From Corinectria fuckeliana (Eukaryota; Ascomycota; Sordariomycetes; Hypocreales; Nectriaceae): a stretch of 64,000 bases of DNA. Location of the stretch: NCBI GenBank assembly GCA_019137255.1, contig WPDH01000169.1:124001-188000 (forward strand), given 5' to 3'. Within the stretch, counting starts at the first letter, position 1, and every line of letters starts with the position of its first letter. Of this stretch, positions 50,641 to 62,830 are shown one piece after another. The notes under the pieces are model-generated. The model saw only the letters and a list, made by a program, of their open reading frames with translations. It was not told where the DNA came from and did no database searches. The position numbers and the translations under genes were made by a program.

Positions 50641-51679
50641 CTTAAGATCACAGCTTAGCTACAGGTTAGGGCTAAGCTAGTATATTACCTTTAATACTAT
50701 TAATACTAGTAAATTTATAGGTTACTATTTCTATACTAAATAATAATAGTGTTCTTACTTAGTATATCTTATAGAATAGTGAAATTATTAATTTGTTATC
50801 TATTATAAGAAATTAGGTTAAAGGAAAACTAAATAGGAAGAAATACTAGATTAGAGAACTATATAGTTACTTTACACTGCTTATTAAGTGGCGAATTAAT
50901 CCTGGCTTATAATTAGCTTAGCGCTATAGAGCGGCTTAGATAACTAACAGAGCTAATACTGCTAAGACTCTAGCCTTAAGGGGGTTAAAGGGTGTATAAA
51001 AACACAGAGAGGACTGGCCTATAAGAGCTCTTAAACTGTGCATAGCTAGTTAGACAAAAGAATTAAGATATATTATAATTAAAATGTTTAAATCACTATT
51101 GTTATATTGTAAAGTGTGTGGTAACTAATAGAGCTAAAAGACTTATAAGAGCTCTCTAGTATAAGTATTTATATCTAGCACTATTATAGTATATATAGGT
51201 TCTAGTGAGAGGATTATTCTTAAGCGCCTAAATTTTAATACCTTATAATTATTAATATTAGGCCCTCTTAATTTAGGATATTAAGCGCTCTGTTTAGCGC
51301 TTCTCTTAGGCCTTACCTACCTTACTATCTACTTAAAGAGGTCTTCTCTCTCTACTGTAGATTTTATATTAAGTATTACAAATACTAGTTAAGATAATCA
51401 CTATAGAGTTTTTTAATAATATCTTTACTAATATCACTTAAACTACTAAAATATATAATTTTAGAGACCTGTCTTACTTAGACTTTAATTTCTCTACCCT
51501 TACAAGTAGTGCTATATATATAGATCCTACTATCCTTATAGTATTCTTAGTTAAAGTATAGCTGATAAACTTAGCAAGTGAGCTACTAAGGTATAAAAGC
51601 TACATACTATTCTATATAAGACTAGATATAAATAGTAAGAAGATAAAATAGTAAGCTTATATTAAAGCCTGAGTATATA
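50641..51679. other. degenerate DNA, TATA-like island
   Basis: No gene resolved. Around 50985-51020 a less mutated stretch contains GTGTATAAAAACACAG, a TATA-like sequence pointing right. It could be part of a former promoter or terminal repeat but has no other support. Confidence 0.4.
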
Positions 51680-53560
51680 AAGCTGACTAAGATAGGATAC
51701 TTATAGTAATATCATCTTAACTAGCTGACCTAGAGTTAGCTATCTTAGCAGGGAATACTTAGCTAAACTATCTTAAGTTTAGCCTTAATACTACACTACT
51801 AAGAATTCTAAGAATAGCTAATAAATTTTATAATACTATTAATAGTTTAAAAGATAGTCTAAAGGTCTTTATATATAGGCTAATAAATTATTTACTTAAC
51901 TGTTATATTAAGAGTGATATTAAATCTAATACTAATATATAACACAAACTATCTACACTAAGAACATACTAGACAGATTAGACCTAGCTTAAGAGTAGGA
52001 AGAGGTATAGTACTTATATATTAGTATAGTTAGTCATAAAGTTAATAATTTAATATAAATTTATCTAACTACACTATAAGCCTATAGTGGCCTAGTTAAA
52101 CACAATTAAGTGATTTCCTATAGTAAGAAGCAGGCTAATTATCTATCCTCTTAAGTGTGTAAAGATACTAGTGATATTCTTAGCTTTATATCAACCTAGA
52201 AGTACCTAAGTGACTAATAACAGCAGGCAAATTAAGACAAGAAAAATATAGCTTATATAAAAGCAGAAGTACTCACTTACTTATATACCTTTATTAGCTG
52301 TAATCCCTATTAGTAATATATTTTAGCACCTTTACGCACTTAAGAGAATTTTCTTATTAAGCCTAGTAATATAGATAACTCTTCTTACTGCCTTCTTCTC
52401 GCTTTATGCAGATTAACACCTATATGAAGCTAGCTAATAACACTATAACTACACCTTATATTAGGGAGATATATAAGGGTAAACACAGACTGTGATAATT
52501 ATAGATTATAAATTGCTTTAGATATTTATAGTATATATTATTTAGCGCCTTTTCGCTCTTATACTAAATATAAACCTAGTGCTTATAGTTCCTAAGAATA
52601 AGTGCTCGCTTTATTTTTAGGGTGGGATTATAATTAAGTTAGTCTCTATAAGCAGAGCCTAAGTTATTAGCTTTTATGCTAACAGGTAATACTAACTGCC
52701 TACTATTATACCTTACTACTAGCCTAAGATTAAAAGCAGAATATAGGTTTTTTGTCTAAAGTAATTTAGATAGCTATCCTCACTTAACTCTCACCTTACT
52801 ATATATCTCTAGCTTAGTAATAAAAACCTTATTATAATATCCTTTTTTAAACAATAGCTTTTATAACCTGTAAAGTGGTTAATTCTTTCTATTATAGTAT
52901 TTTAGGTGTGTATACCTTTCTTTATTATAAAGACAAGCATAATCATATTATTACTATATTTAAGTTCTATATAAATAATAACAGAGATATTAGATACTGG
53001 TTTTAAGCTCTCTTTTCAGATAACACTAAGTCTTCTAACCCAGAAATAGTTAATATTTATTATACTCCTCTTATATCTATTACCTTTTCTTTAGCTTCTT
53101 ATTATAGCTATATAGCTAATCCCTAGGTTAAGATTTATAATAAGCTCTATTTACCTTCTAAGTACTATTATAAGCTTATTCTACATATTTTCTAATATAC
53201 TACTAGCTACTAGTTTAAGCATATAAGATATACTGCCTTAGGACCTTTTCATATTAAAATAGAGTGGGAAAGTCTGTTACTAGCAGGGGAAAAGATAGAT
53301 TATAATAAGAATCCTTCTTAAACTTTATCGCCTTTATAATTGCCTTTACTAATTCTTAGCTAACTTAAGAATACTCTACTATTAGTAATACTTACAGAGA
53401 ATCTTTAGAAGGATCTTAGTAAATACATATTAGTTATAGCTAGAGTATAATATATTTAGGGAAAGAATAGCACTTTTAATATATATCTATTATATTTTCT
53501 TGCTCTTTTTTATAAATATAGCGTAATATAAATCTTACTCTTATTTTAGCTAACTATATA
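51680..53560 (+). pseudogene. long relic coding tract, unrecognised
   Basis: Product not recognised. One plus frame runs from about 51680 to 53560 (about 620 codons) without an indel noticed. The first part is well preserved: about 60 codons from 51766 have no stop. Overall TAA/TAG are 7-9%, with one TGA at 52111-52113. Features are a Leu/Asp-rich start (Leu-Ala-Asp-Leu-Glu-Leu near 51726), an Asn/Lys-rich helical part, a basic run (Gln-Ile-Lys-Thr-Arg-Lys near 52228) and a hydrophobic stretch at 52860-53220 with about five stops in 115 codons. It could be one protein or two fused parts. Confidence 0.45.
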
Positions 53561-54235
53561 ATATAGCCACTTTCTTATATTTGTCTACTAATTAAACTTA
53601 GTTATATACTTAATAACTCTTTTAGCTAAAAAGTGTGTATAGTGTATAGTATTATATAGTGGCTATATAGTTAGTATAAACTATTATGTTAGGATTAGTG
53701 TGATAAATATAATCTAATAGAAGATCACAAATACAGATCTGGCCCTAATTTCTTTAATTAGCTAATAATAAGTAATACGCAGATATCAGCTTAGTGCCTA
53801 GATTTGTTCTTAATTCCTATAGAGGTTACCTCTTAATTTCTTTAAGTCACCTTCTACTAGTCCTTTCTTAAGAAATCCTTTACATAACTACAGAGGGACT
53901 TTAGTATTATATAGAATCTAGATATAAGCCTAAAGAGCCTAATATTCCTGGTTAGTAATAGATTACAGATAGAAGAGGAAGGTATCTTACTAGGTGACTA
54001 AGCGCTAAGCTTAGCTAGAGATTTTTAGTGACTAACTAGTTACTTCTTACTTTAAGTATAGCAACTCTTGCCTTTAAGCGCGCTAGCTCTTCTTAATACA
54101 TAATAAGCCTTATTATTATCTAGCTATAATTTTATACTTCTAAGATAAGTATAGTACCTAAGGCTTAACAACATAGTAGTCTTAGAGCTACTATAATAAA
54201 AAGAACTAATCTGTTCTATAAGAAGTATAGTATAT
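53561..54235. other. degenerate DNA, no gene resolved
   Basis: A short plus-strand stretch (53890-53990) with few stops reads Ile-Glu-Glu-Glu-Gly-Ile-Leu-Leu-Gly-Asp, too short to call. Confidence 0.35.
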
Positions 54236-54530
54236 CTATTTGATTTTAGTTATTCTTATAAAGACTATAGTAGCATTTAAGGCTAAGAGGGCTATACTTT
54301 TATCTTTACACTTTTTAATAGATTTCAGATAAGCTCTTATACTAACTGCTATAGCTTGTTTAATAGTATAACACCTGTTAGCTATTACTAAGATAGAGCA
54401 ACTAGAACTAGATAAGTATAATACTAGTCTAGAGAATCCTTTAGAGCTAGAAGCTAAAAGCTGACTAGGACTCACTTCCTAAAGATCTAAATATAATAAG
54501 TAGGCCTGTTTTTTTAGGTACTTTTTATAT
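54236..54530 (-). pseudogene. relic fragment, Ser-rich, unrecognised
   Basis: Product not recognised. The minus frame is stop-free for 79 codons (54475-54236, possible GTG start) and continues upstream to about 54530 with one TAG. It has a Ser-rich segment (Leu-Ser-Ser-Ser-Ser-Cys-Ser) and a basic helix (Lys-Ser-Ile-Lys-Lys-Cys-Lys-Asp-Lys). A helix-turn-helix of pogo type was considered but the residues do not fit well. Beyond 54236 the stops increase. Confidence 0.33.
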
Positions 54531-57245
54531 TTCTTATATATTCTATAAAGTTTGCTTAGTCCTCTAGGGTGGCTAGTTTATAAGCGTGCTTAAAAAGCAG
54601 GCTATAGCTTATCTAACAGGTAAATAAATAAACAGTTATAAGCTACCTATTAGCAAATATATATATTTATTAGTAAGGCTTATTTATTAGAATAAAACAT
54701 ATAATATGATTTAATTTAGAGCTATATATAGAATAAATATATAATATAAACTAAGTGTCTAAACAAAGCTGTACTAGCACCTATTATAAGACTTATAACT
54801 ATAGAGTTACTATATAGAGGGAATAGTAAACTATTCTAGACTAGGCAGCCTTAATAATATGCTACTTAGACCTAGTAATTATTTTCCTTATAGAACTTCT
54901 AAACAACTAGTTTCTTAAATTATTTGTATTAAGAGTATTAAGTATAATAATATCTATAAGATAGTAAAGCTAAGTAAGAGAAAGACTATAAGATATAGTA
55001 GCATAAAAGTCTTAATTTCTCAGATAAGTATCTATCAGACTGTATAGTATAATAATCTTTCTGTTAAACTTAACCTAGTAAATACTATCTATATTCTTCT
55101 ATCTCTTAATAAGCTATATATTAAGCAGATTAAGATTTGCTCGCCTTAGGAAAGAGCGATAGATATTACTAAAATTAATAAACATAGCTTTACTATCCTT
55201 TAATTATCATATAGTAGGTTCTATAGAGTCTATACAGTAAAACTTAAACCCTCTTTTATAATACTTCTCTATTGCTTTTTCCACAGGCTTATTATTTAGA
55301 AAATAACTTAACTCTTATCACACAGCTTTCTTAGCACTAGCATAGTAATAGTATATATAGTTTATATACTATCTACTAATAAAGCACTATATATAGCTAG
55401 CGTAAAAGTCTTTTAAGAAGCTTAGACAGCTTTTAATATCTAAGTAGTAACACCTAATAATTAACTAGACTAATTAGGGTCTGGATCTTATTTAGATAAG
55501 TTCTTATATTATACTAAATACCCCTCTAGTAGAATCTTAATATAGTACTACAGCTTTTTAGCCCTAGTGTGTATCTAGCTTACTTAGCTTAACTGAAATC
55601 TGGCTAGACAAGGTTTATATAATAATATAGCTTTCCGCAAATTCTGCTTTCCTAATCTTATAAAAAGCTAGGAGGACTTCTTATAATATCTTTCCTATTA
55701 ATACTAAGCCTTCTTCTAAGCCTATATTTAAGACCTAGAAGTAAAGCGATTTAAGCACTACTTGTTTAACTATCACACTCTTATTTTATAATAGAGCGGT
55801 AGTAATAGTATTACCCTTTAAATCCTAGGTAATACTATAAATAGAAAGAGTGTATACTATATCTATAACTAACTCTTTATAGCTAGGGATATAAAAATCC
55901 TAATTAGAGTTAACTATAGTATAACTAAGAATAAAAAAATTAAGAGCGTGAGAGCTACTAATAATATATCCTAAGTTAAATATTACTATAAGTAAGGTAA
56001 TAAGATACTTAAAAGTTTAGAAAAGATATCTTACTAGATTAATTTTAGATATATAGTATTCTTTAATAATAGAATTACTAGAGAATATATTCTTAAGATC
56101 TAAGGTGTTACTAATATAGAGTTTATTAATAACTTTCTAGAGAGCTATAGCCTAAAACATATTATATATAATTTTTTTTAGATAATAAGTAAAAGTTAAT
56201 TAACTATAACTAAGTCTAAGGCTATTTAAGTATAGATATAATATTTAGATTAAGCGGGTAATAATAATTATTAAGTCTTATATTTAATTAGTAATAATAT
56301 ACTAGTATTATCTTTAGTATTAAGCGCTAAGTGGGGCTTTTAGGGTGGCACTAGTAGCTATTATGTTAGCTATCACCTAAAAAAAGAGCTATTAGTATCT
56401 TTATATAGCTAGAGAGGCGTAATATAGCCTGACTAGTATTAAGTAAGTAGGATAGGAGGTGCTTACTAGTATACTAACCCTAGCTGCTCTTATCTTTACT
56501 AGTAGCCTAAAACTACTAGTATTTAATCCTTAGCTAATTAACTGTTTACTAGTAAGTATAGTTTTAGCAATTACTAGTATATATATGTTTAAGAGTGAGT
56601 ACTATTAACTATTACTAGTAGCATAACTGTTTAAGTTTGCCTTATTACTAGTAATACTAATATTTATACTTGTCTTAACATATAGATACTAGTAGTCTAG
56701 TCCTTATAATAACTCTTTTAGTTTTAAGCCTTAGAGGTTAACTATTCTTATATAGCTTCTTATAATTTATAAAAAGAAGCCTCTTTATACTATAGCTAGT
56801 ATAAAACCTTATAAACTATATTCTTAAGATTAATAAGCATACACTTAACCTTAGAGCTCTTAATAATTACTACCTACTCGCTTATACTATTAGTCCCTTT
56901 TTATATATTACCATATAAGCCAGACCTTACCCTAGTCACTATTAATACTCACCCTAATAAAACATACTTTTATGCCTACTAATATATTTATCTCGCCTCT
57001 TAATTATACCTTAATTTTTAATCCGCTCTAACTGTTTAAGCTTAAACTCGATTTATTAATATTAGCTGCTATTAATTAGAGATAAAGCTAGACATCTAAT
57101 AGGGTTTTTTAATACGCTTATATACTATATTATTAGCTCTGTTTTCTCTTTAATAGCTGCTAAAATACTAAGGCTTTATTTGCCTTACTATTATCTTATG
57201 TTAAGTTAATAATATTAGGGATAGAATTTTCTAAATTGCTAATTA
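54531..57245. other. degenerate DNA, no gene resolved
   Basis: TpA-rich, no frame with a clear advantage found by eye, and no repeat recognised. Some coding relic may remain unseen. Confidence 0.4.
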
Positions 57246-57880
57246 AATATATATAACCTAAATTATAGAAAACACCTCTACCTATAGTAGTAGTCTTATC
57301 TTACTCTCTAATAGGACTTAGATAACTATCCTTCTTAATAGTTTTAGCTATAAGTTAACTAGAAGAGGATTATATTATATAAGTTATATTATTCTTAACA
57401 GAAAACTCTAGGCTATTATTATTATAAAGTAGAGAAGGCTTAAAATATCTTAGAGAATTAGTCTTTATGCTTATACTTTCTGCTCTATTATAGATATATT
57501 ATTATAAGAGATTAGATCTAACAGGAGAGGTACTCTTTAAGAGATTAGTACTAGTAAGAGGGTCTAGTAATATAGTAATAGAGTTTATAGAGATGCTAAC
57601 AATAAGTCTAGCTACTACTATAATATAGCTGCTATCTTTCCCTAGAGAAAGAAGAGACTCTATATAAGCCTTCTTTAATAACTTATTATTAGGTAAAGTA
57701 TATACTTACATTAGAGACTAAGTAGACTAGGAGTCTATAAGGAATAGAGAACTAATTCTTAAGAATGCTAAAAAGCTAATAGATTAAAAGAAGGTATATA
57801 GTAAATAGGAGAAGCTTAGGACTTGAAAAAATCAAGAAATTATCCCTTTAAATAGTCTCTATTAGTAACCCTTACACACT
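57246..57880 (+). pseudogene. relic gene fragment, charged C-terminal part
   Basis: Product not recognised. A plus frame from about 57246 to TGA 57824-57826 (open a little beyond) has about 11 TAA/TAG in 200 codons, clearly fewer than average. The best part is 57431-57800: Glu-Gly-Leu-Lys-Tyr-Leu-Arg-Glu-Leu, then Leu-Thr-Gly-Glu-Val-Leu-Phe-Lys-Arg (57507 on), Pro-Arg-Glu-Arg-Arg-Asp (57643 on), and a helical charged tail with Ile-Arg-Asn-Arg-Glu-Leu-Ile-Leu-Lys. It looks like an alpha-helical protein. Confidence 0.52.
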
Positions 57881-58204
57881 TAGCGCCAGCTATTTATATC
57901 TATCCACAGGCTAAATATAGAACTTGATTTTATGCTTATATTATAGCCACTAGAGTCTCCTCTTAAGCTTACTAGTCTTAACACCTTACTTATCTTCTAC
58001 CTATCCTAATAGGGCTTAACTTATCTCTACCTGTACTTATTACTAAGAACTAGGCATTAGAAGACTACTATTTGCTAATATTAAGTTAAAAGGCTATCAC
58101 TCTTTAGTAAGAGAATATCTAGAGTGACCTTATATTAGGCTATCTTTTTAGCTAAGGCTGTCCACCTTAGTTATATACTAGCTAATAACTATAATAGTAT
58201 AAAG

Positions 58205-58263
58205 CTAATAGGCGTGTAATCACTCCTATTAGGGGGGGGATTACCTGTAATATAAAGGGGGGG
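58205..58263. other. hairpin followed by G-runs
   Basis: A perfect 8-base inverted repeat (CTAATAGG at 58205-58212, CCTATTAG at 58225-58232) is followed at once by eight G (58232-58239) and seven G (58257-58263). GTAATC and GATTAC also pair across the first run. Function unknown. Runs of G are not RIP targets. Confidence 0.6.
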
Positions 58264-58305
58264 CCCTCTCTATCTCTAGAGTAGCTTAAACTTTATTCTT
58301 TTTTT

Positions 58306-58354
58306 ATCTCTTATCTCTTATCTCTTATCTTTTATCTCCTATCTTCTATCTCTA
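58306..58354. repeat. 7-bp ATCTCTT microsatellite, 7 copies
   Basis: Seven contiguous 7-base units, consensus ATCTCTT, with C/T variants. The complement (AAGAGAT) is the core of the purine-rich array at 48389-48610, so the two arrays are the same simple sequence in opposite orientation. Confidence 0.92.
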
Positions 58355-58431
58355 ATTTTTTACTTCTTTCTTTTCTTATCACCTAGCTAAAAATAAATCT
58401 TATTACCCTTTTATAACTACCTTTATAGTAT

Positions 58432-59919
58432 AATATTCCCCTAAATAATCATCTTATTAATAATATAACTTCTCCCCACTCTTTACTATTACCTTATAGA
58501 TCTTCCTTTAAGGCTAATAGTCTTAAATATATTAATCCTTATGATCTTTAGCTAACTTTAAAGTCTCTTAATACCACCTAGACTAAGCTAGACTATAATA
58601 TTAACATAATCAGCCTTAACTAGGCAGCTAGTGTAAGCTATCTCTCTTCTAAATCTTAAGAGCGCCTAGCTGATATTACTAACAATCTAGGTAATTATTA
58701 GCTACTTAAAGACTACTTTAACTATATAAATGCTTTCTTATCTAGATTTTCTAGTAGTGTTAATATTAGTTATACTATAAGCTTTACTAATTACTAGTAA
58801 GCCTTTTTTAAGACTTTAGTCTAAGTGGAAAAGTCCTGTTAGGCAGATAGACTATATATAGATTCTAGTGATAGTAATAATCTTATTAAATATTAGCTCC
58901 CCTTAGATATAAACCTCTCTCTGTCTAAACTAACTCTATCTAAAGAGTAGATAATTAAAATCTTCTTAGATAATAGTAAGTTTATATAAGATAAGATTAG
59001 TCTAACTCTTTTAAATTATTATAATAAAGTTATAGTAGAATAAGAAGATTACCAGGCTATAACTAAGAGTCCTAACAATTTAATAGCAGACCTTTAGCTA
59101 TTATAACCTACAGCTAGTAACAAACCTAACACACTATAAGAAGATTACTAGGCTACAACTAAGAGTCCTAACAATTTGATAGTAAACCTTTAGCTATTAT
59201 AACCTACAGCTAGTAACAAACCTAATATACTATAAGAAGATTACTAGGCTGTAACTAAGAGTCCTAACAATTTGATAGCAGACTTTTAGCTATCACAACC
59301 TGCAGCTAGTAACAAACCTAATACACTATAAGGAGATTACTAGGCTGCAACTAAGAGTCCTAACAATTTGATAGTAGACCTTTAGCTATTATAACCTACA
59401 GCTAGTAATAAACCTAATATACTATAAGGAGATAACCAGGCTGTAACTAAGAGCCTTAGTGGTGTAATAACAGACCTTTAGTTATTATAGCCTGTAATAT
59501 ATAATAGTAGGATTAACTACTTAGCAGTATATATTAACCTCACAGAATCTAATAATAAATATAGACTTATAGGTAATAATAAAAATACGCTCACTAAGTT
59601 TAAAAATAAAGATAAGTTACTACTGTTTTATATTCTTTACGAAAGGATAAGACAGTTAAGATAAGCTTATTAGGCTAAGCAGCTATAGGAGATTAATAGA
59701 GGTATTCTATTATTATAAGAGCTATTAATATATATTATATATATAACCTAGGGTCTTAATTTAAGTTAATTTAGAAATCTAGAATTTACTATTATAAGCG
59801 AATATCTCTCCCTCCTCTTTAATAATATTATATATAGTAAAGACTAACTTAATTTATTATATACTACTAACTTAGATACTATAGTTATATATAATCTAAT
59901 AGTAGGTATTTCAGTTTAA
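58432..59919 (+). pseudogene. relic gene with 32-residue repeats
   Basis: Product not recognised. One plus frame holds from 58432 to TAA 59917-59919 (495 codons) without an indel. The N-terminal 200 codons include Ser-Pro-His-Ser-Leu-Leu-Leu-Pro-Tyr (58471 on) and a Ser/Thr/Asn-rich part. Then come five 32-residue repeats (59047-59500) containing Glu-Asp-Tyr-Gln-Ala and Lys-Ser-Pro-Asn-Asn-Leu. The C-terminal part has Leu-Tyr-Glu-Arg-Ile-Arg-Gln-Leu-Arg (59635 on) and Glu-Ile-Asn-Arg-Gly-Ile-Leu (59690 on), probably helical. TAA/TAG are about 8%, many at fixed positions inside the repeats where a less mutated copy still has CAG or CAA. Start not clear (ATG probably lost). Confidence 0.55.
59047..59500 (+). 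repeat. 96-bp coding repeat, 5 copies
   Basis: GATTAC or GATAAC starts recur at 59047, 59143, 59239, 59335 and 59431, exactly 96 bases (32 codons) apart. The last copy is the most diverged. Copies differ at RIP-type sites: ACCAGG/ACTAGG, GCAGAC/GTAGAC, TATCACAACC/TATTATAACC, CTGCAGCT/CTACAGCT. Confidence 0.96.
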
Positions 59920-60459
59920 CTATAACTAGTACTATTATGCTCCTTTTAAGAGAAGGATAGGTAATATATATCTGTCTAAGTCTATATATAAAAGGCCTCC
60001 CCCCCCCCTCTTCCCCCTAAAAACCTATAGCTATTCTTATTCTTCTCTCTTAATATTAATATCTATCCTCACCTTAGTTTAACTATCTTACTAGGATGAT
60101 TAGGCTACTATAAGTTCTTATATATATACCTTAGAAAGTTAAGTTTATTATTAACTTTACTAAGAAGTATATTAAGGATTTCTAACAATTTAGTACTATA
60201 GATTAGGAGATAAAACTACTCTTAAATATATTACCTTTTTATAACTTTTAGCTTACTTTTAATAACTCCCTATTTTATACTCTAATAAGCAGTATATATA
60301 TATATATCACTCTATTATATCTTACTACCACCTAGGGAAAGTCTAATATTATCTCTCTGCTCTTAAACTTCTTAGATATTAATAGTTAGAGACGCTATAG
60401 TAGCCTTAATACTCTTTTTCTAGCTCTCTACTATTAACACTTTAGCACTACTAAGCTGC
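59920..60459. other. spacer with C-runs
   Basis: Contains ten C in a row at 59999-60008 followed by five more C, and a short TA run near 60293. No gene recognised. Confidence 0.45.
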
Positions 60460-61190
60460 TTCTTAAGTATTAAGCCCACCTAAGTTGCCTAGGCGGCTAT
60501 AATACTTTTTATACTATAGTAATATATAGACTTAAGGATAAGATTATTTAGTTTGTTTAGGAGTTTAAGGTTAACCTAGATGTTAAAGATATAGATAGGG
60601 TAACACTTATTATATATGCTTTTTGTTTACTAGAGAAAGAGGCATATAATATAATCTGCCTTCTTTTCTCTCTTAGGGTAAAAAAGGGATTAGTAATTAG
60701 TAATAGCTATTAGTTATACGCTAAGCTTACTATATTAATAGGAAAGTATAAACTAGCAGTATAGTTAAAAATAATAGAGGATAATAATACTTTAAGTGAT
60801 ATAACTAATTTTAAATAGTTTTTATATCTTTACTACTTATATCTAAACTTAATTATCCTAAATATAATTCTTATTATGTTTTATAACTTAGAACTTTTTG
60901 TTTTTATAATTATCTTTACTTTTAGCCTTCTTATCCTACTTCTATTCTATAGAGTCCTCTATATTATAAGGGTTTTACTAGTTATAACCTTTTAGCCTTT
61001 TAAACTCTTCCTATAGTACTAATATATTCTTCCTCTTTCTAGATAGCTATTATCTACTGCCTATCTTATTCTAACTATTAGTCACTACTACTCTAAGAAC
61101 TTCCTAGCTCTTATTATAAGCCCCTCTTATATAAAAGACCTAATTATCTTACCCTTAGATTTGATAATACTAGCCTTACTAACTACACTT
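60460..61190 (+). pseudogene. relic coding tract, gag-like helix possible
   Basis: Function not established. A plus frame, best from 60528, has about five TAA/TAG in the first 125 codons. It reads Arg-Leu-Lys-Asp-Lys-Ile-Ile, then Glu-Phe-Lys-Val-Asn-Leu-Asp-Val-Lys-Asp (60561 on), Leu-Leu-Glu-Lys-Glu-Ala (60630 on) and a basic segment. The pattern of a charged helix followed by a Leu-Leu-Glu-x-x-Ala helix recalls capsid (gag) regions of LTR retrotransposons, but the match is loose and no zinc knuckle is clear downstream. The following part is hydrophobic, partly due to RIP. Confidence 0.35.
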
Positions 61191-62339
61191 AGGGCATAAT
61201 ATATAACAACTAAACTAATCTAAGTAGCTATAGTTAAAATAGGTATTAAATCCTTTTAGTGTAAAAAAGCTTAAGTAAAAGAGATAGTATACTATCTTTA
61301 TAGAAGTCAGGTTTAGTATATTAACTATATTATAGTATTATAAAATATAACTACTCTAAGCTGCTTTTCTAGCCTTAATCTTTACTTTACCTTTACCTAG
61401 CTTATAGCACTCTAGGCATATAAATTAGTTACTAAATATGTCTTTATAGCAGTCCTAAATATATCTGTTAAGGCTCTATTTGTTATAAAAGCTAAGACTA
61501 TAATATATTAGATATTAGGGTTTTACTAATACTCTTATATCACTCTCTACATTTATGTTATTATTTCTCTAAGAGACTAGTTTAATAGCAGCCTCTAGCA
61601 GCAACTCTTACAAGTATACTACTAATTTTGTTAAAAGGGATATATAGCTTATCTTATCTATAAAGAACTATATAATATAACCTATAACTATACTACTTAC
61701 CTTATAGAACTTAATACACAGGTTAGTAATAAAAGTGTTAATAAGATGCCTAGTTAGTTTTCCTTACAGTAAGTTTTTAAAATACTTATAGCACCTTTAC
61801 TATATAAGAAGTCTCTCTAGGTTATTTCTAATATACTAAATACATCTTATAATCTTTTTACTTTCTTCTGATTTAAGTGTTAAAGTTTTAAGCCTTACCC
61901 TAAGCTGACTAATATCTTATCTGTTTTTAAACCTATCTAAGTCTTATTTTATAATATATATAAAAGCCTATAAATCACACTTTAAACAGGTATTTTATAT
62001 TATACTAAGAAGCTTATTACTCTTACTAGCTTAGTTACTAAATAAAACTTTTATTAGACCTTCTCTTATATATACTAGCTAGTAACTAGTTTTATAAACG
62101 CTTATAGAATATAAGAGGATAAAATTATAAAGAGCTAAAGTTAGTTATCTTATATAAAACATTCCTCTATTAGCTACAAATTAAGAACTCTTTAGTAGTT
62201 ACTTACTATCTAGCTTTCTAGCTATACCTACTCTTAGCGAATAAGAATATAGATTTTTAAGTATACTAGTAATAAAGAGAGTCTTATTCTAAATATCTTA
62301 GAATTAGTAATAAGATAGTAGAATAAGTTCTTTCTTTAG
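61191..62339. other. degenerate DNA, no gene resolved
   Basis: The frame of the preceding relic becomes rich in stops. Nothing recognised. Confidence 0.35.
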
Positions 62340-62830
62340 AATTTTATTATACTATTTAAACACAGAAAAGTTAACCCCCTCTCTAAGTTAGTAGTCTAAT
62401 AAGAGGAGCTTTTTAAAAGAGTAGTATCCTATAAAGAAAGTATTATCTATAATAGCCCTGCTAAGAATCTTAGTAAGAAGATAGAGAGGTTTATAAGAAA
62501 CAAATATAATAGAGAATTTAAGTCTGTTAAGAAGTGTTAGTTAAGCGCTATAAGATTTAACTAAGAAGAAAAGAGAGTACCTACTTATTCTGTTAGTCTC
62601 TGCGAATATAATCTTATTATTACTTAACTTAATAGATTATAATAACTATAATAAGATAAATCTCTTAAGAGTTATAAGAGTGTTAGATATATATAATCTC
62701 CACATCTTAGTATCTCAGTCTAAGAAAGCTTTTTAGTCTCTAGCTACTAATCTCGCTAAGAATAATAACAGTATAAAAAGCTAGACGTAAGGTCAGACTA
62801 TAAGTAATATTTAGCGTCTTATTCTAAAGT
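62340..62830 (+). pseudogene. basic relic fragment, unrecognised
   Basis: Product not recognised. A plus frame from about 62340 has only about three or four TAA/TAG in the first 105 codons, well below background. It is strongly basic (Asn-Leu-Ser-Lys-Lys-Ile-Glu-Arg-Phe-Ile-Arg near 62472; Phe-Lys-Ser-Val-Lys-Lys-Cys near 62520) and turns Gln/Ser-rich towards 62800. By charge it could bind nucleic acid, but no motif was recognised. Confidence 0.45.

Noticed and set aside
50985..51020. Promoter at GTGTATAAAAACACAG
   Set aside because: Less mutated and TATA-like, but no supported start or terminal-repeat boundary nearby.
54236..54475. pogo/Tc1-type helix-turn-helix
   Set aside because: The spacing of hydrophobic and basic residues does not match the family, and no DDE domain follows.
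60528..61190. Firm call of LTR-retrotransposon gag
   Set aside because: Helix pattern only; no zinc knuckle, protease or reverse transcriptase recognised downstream.
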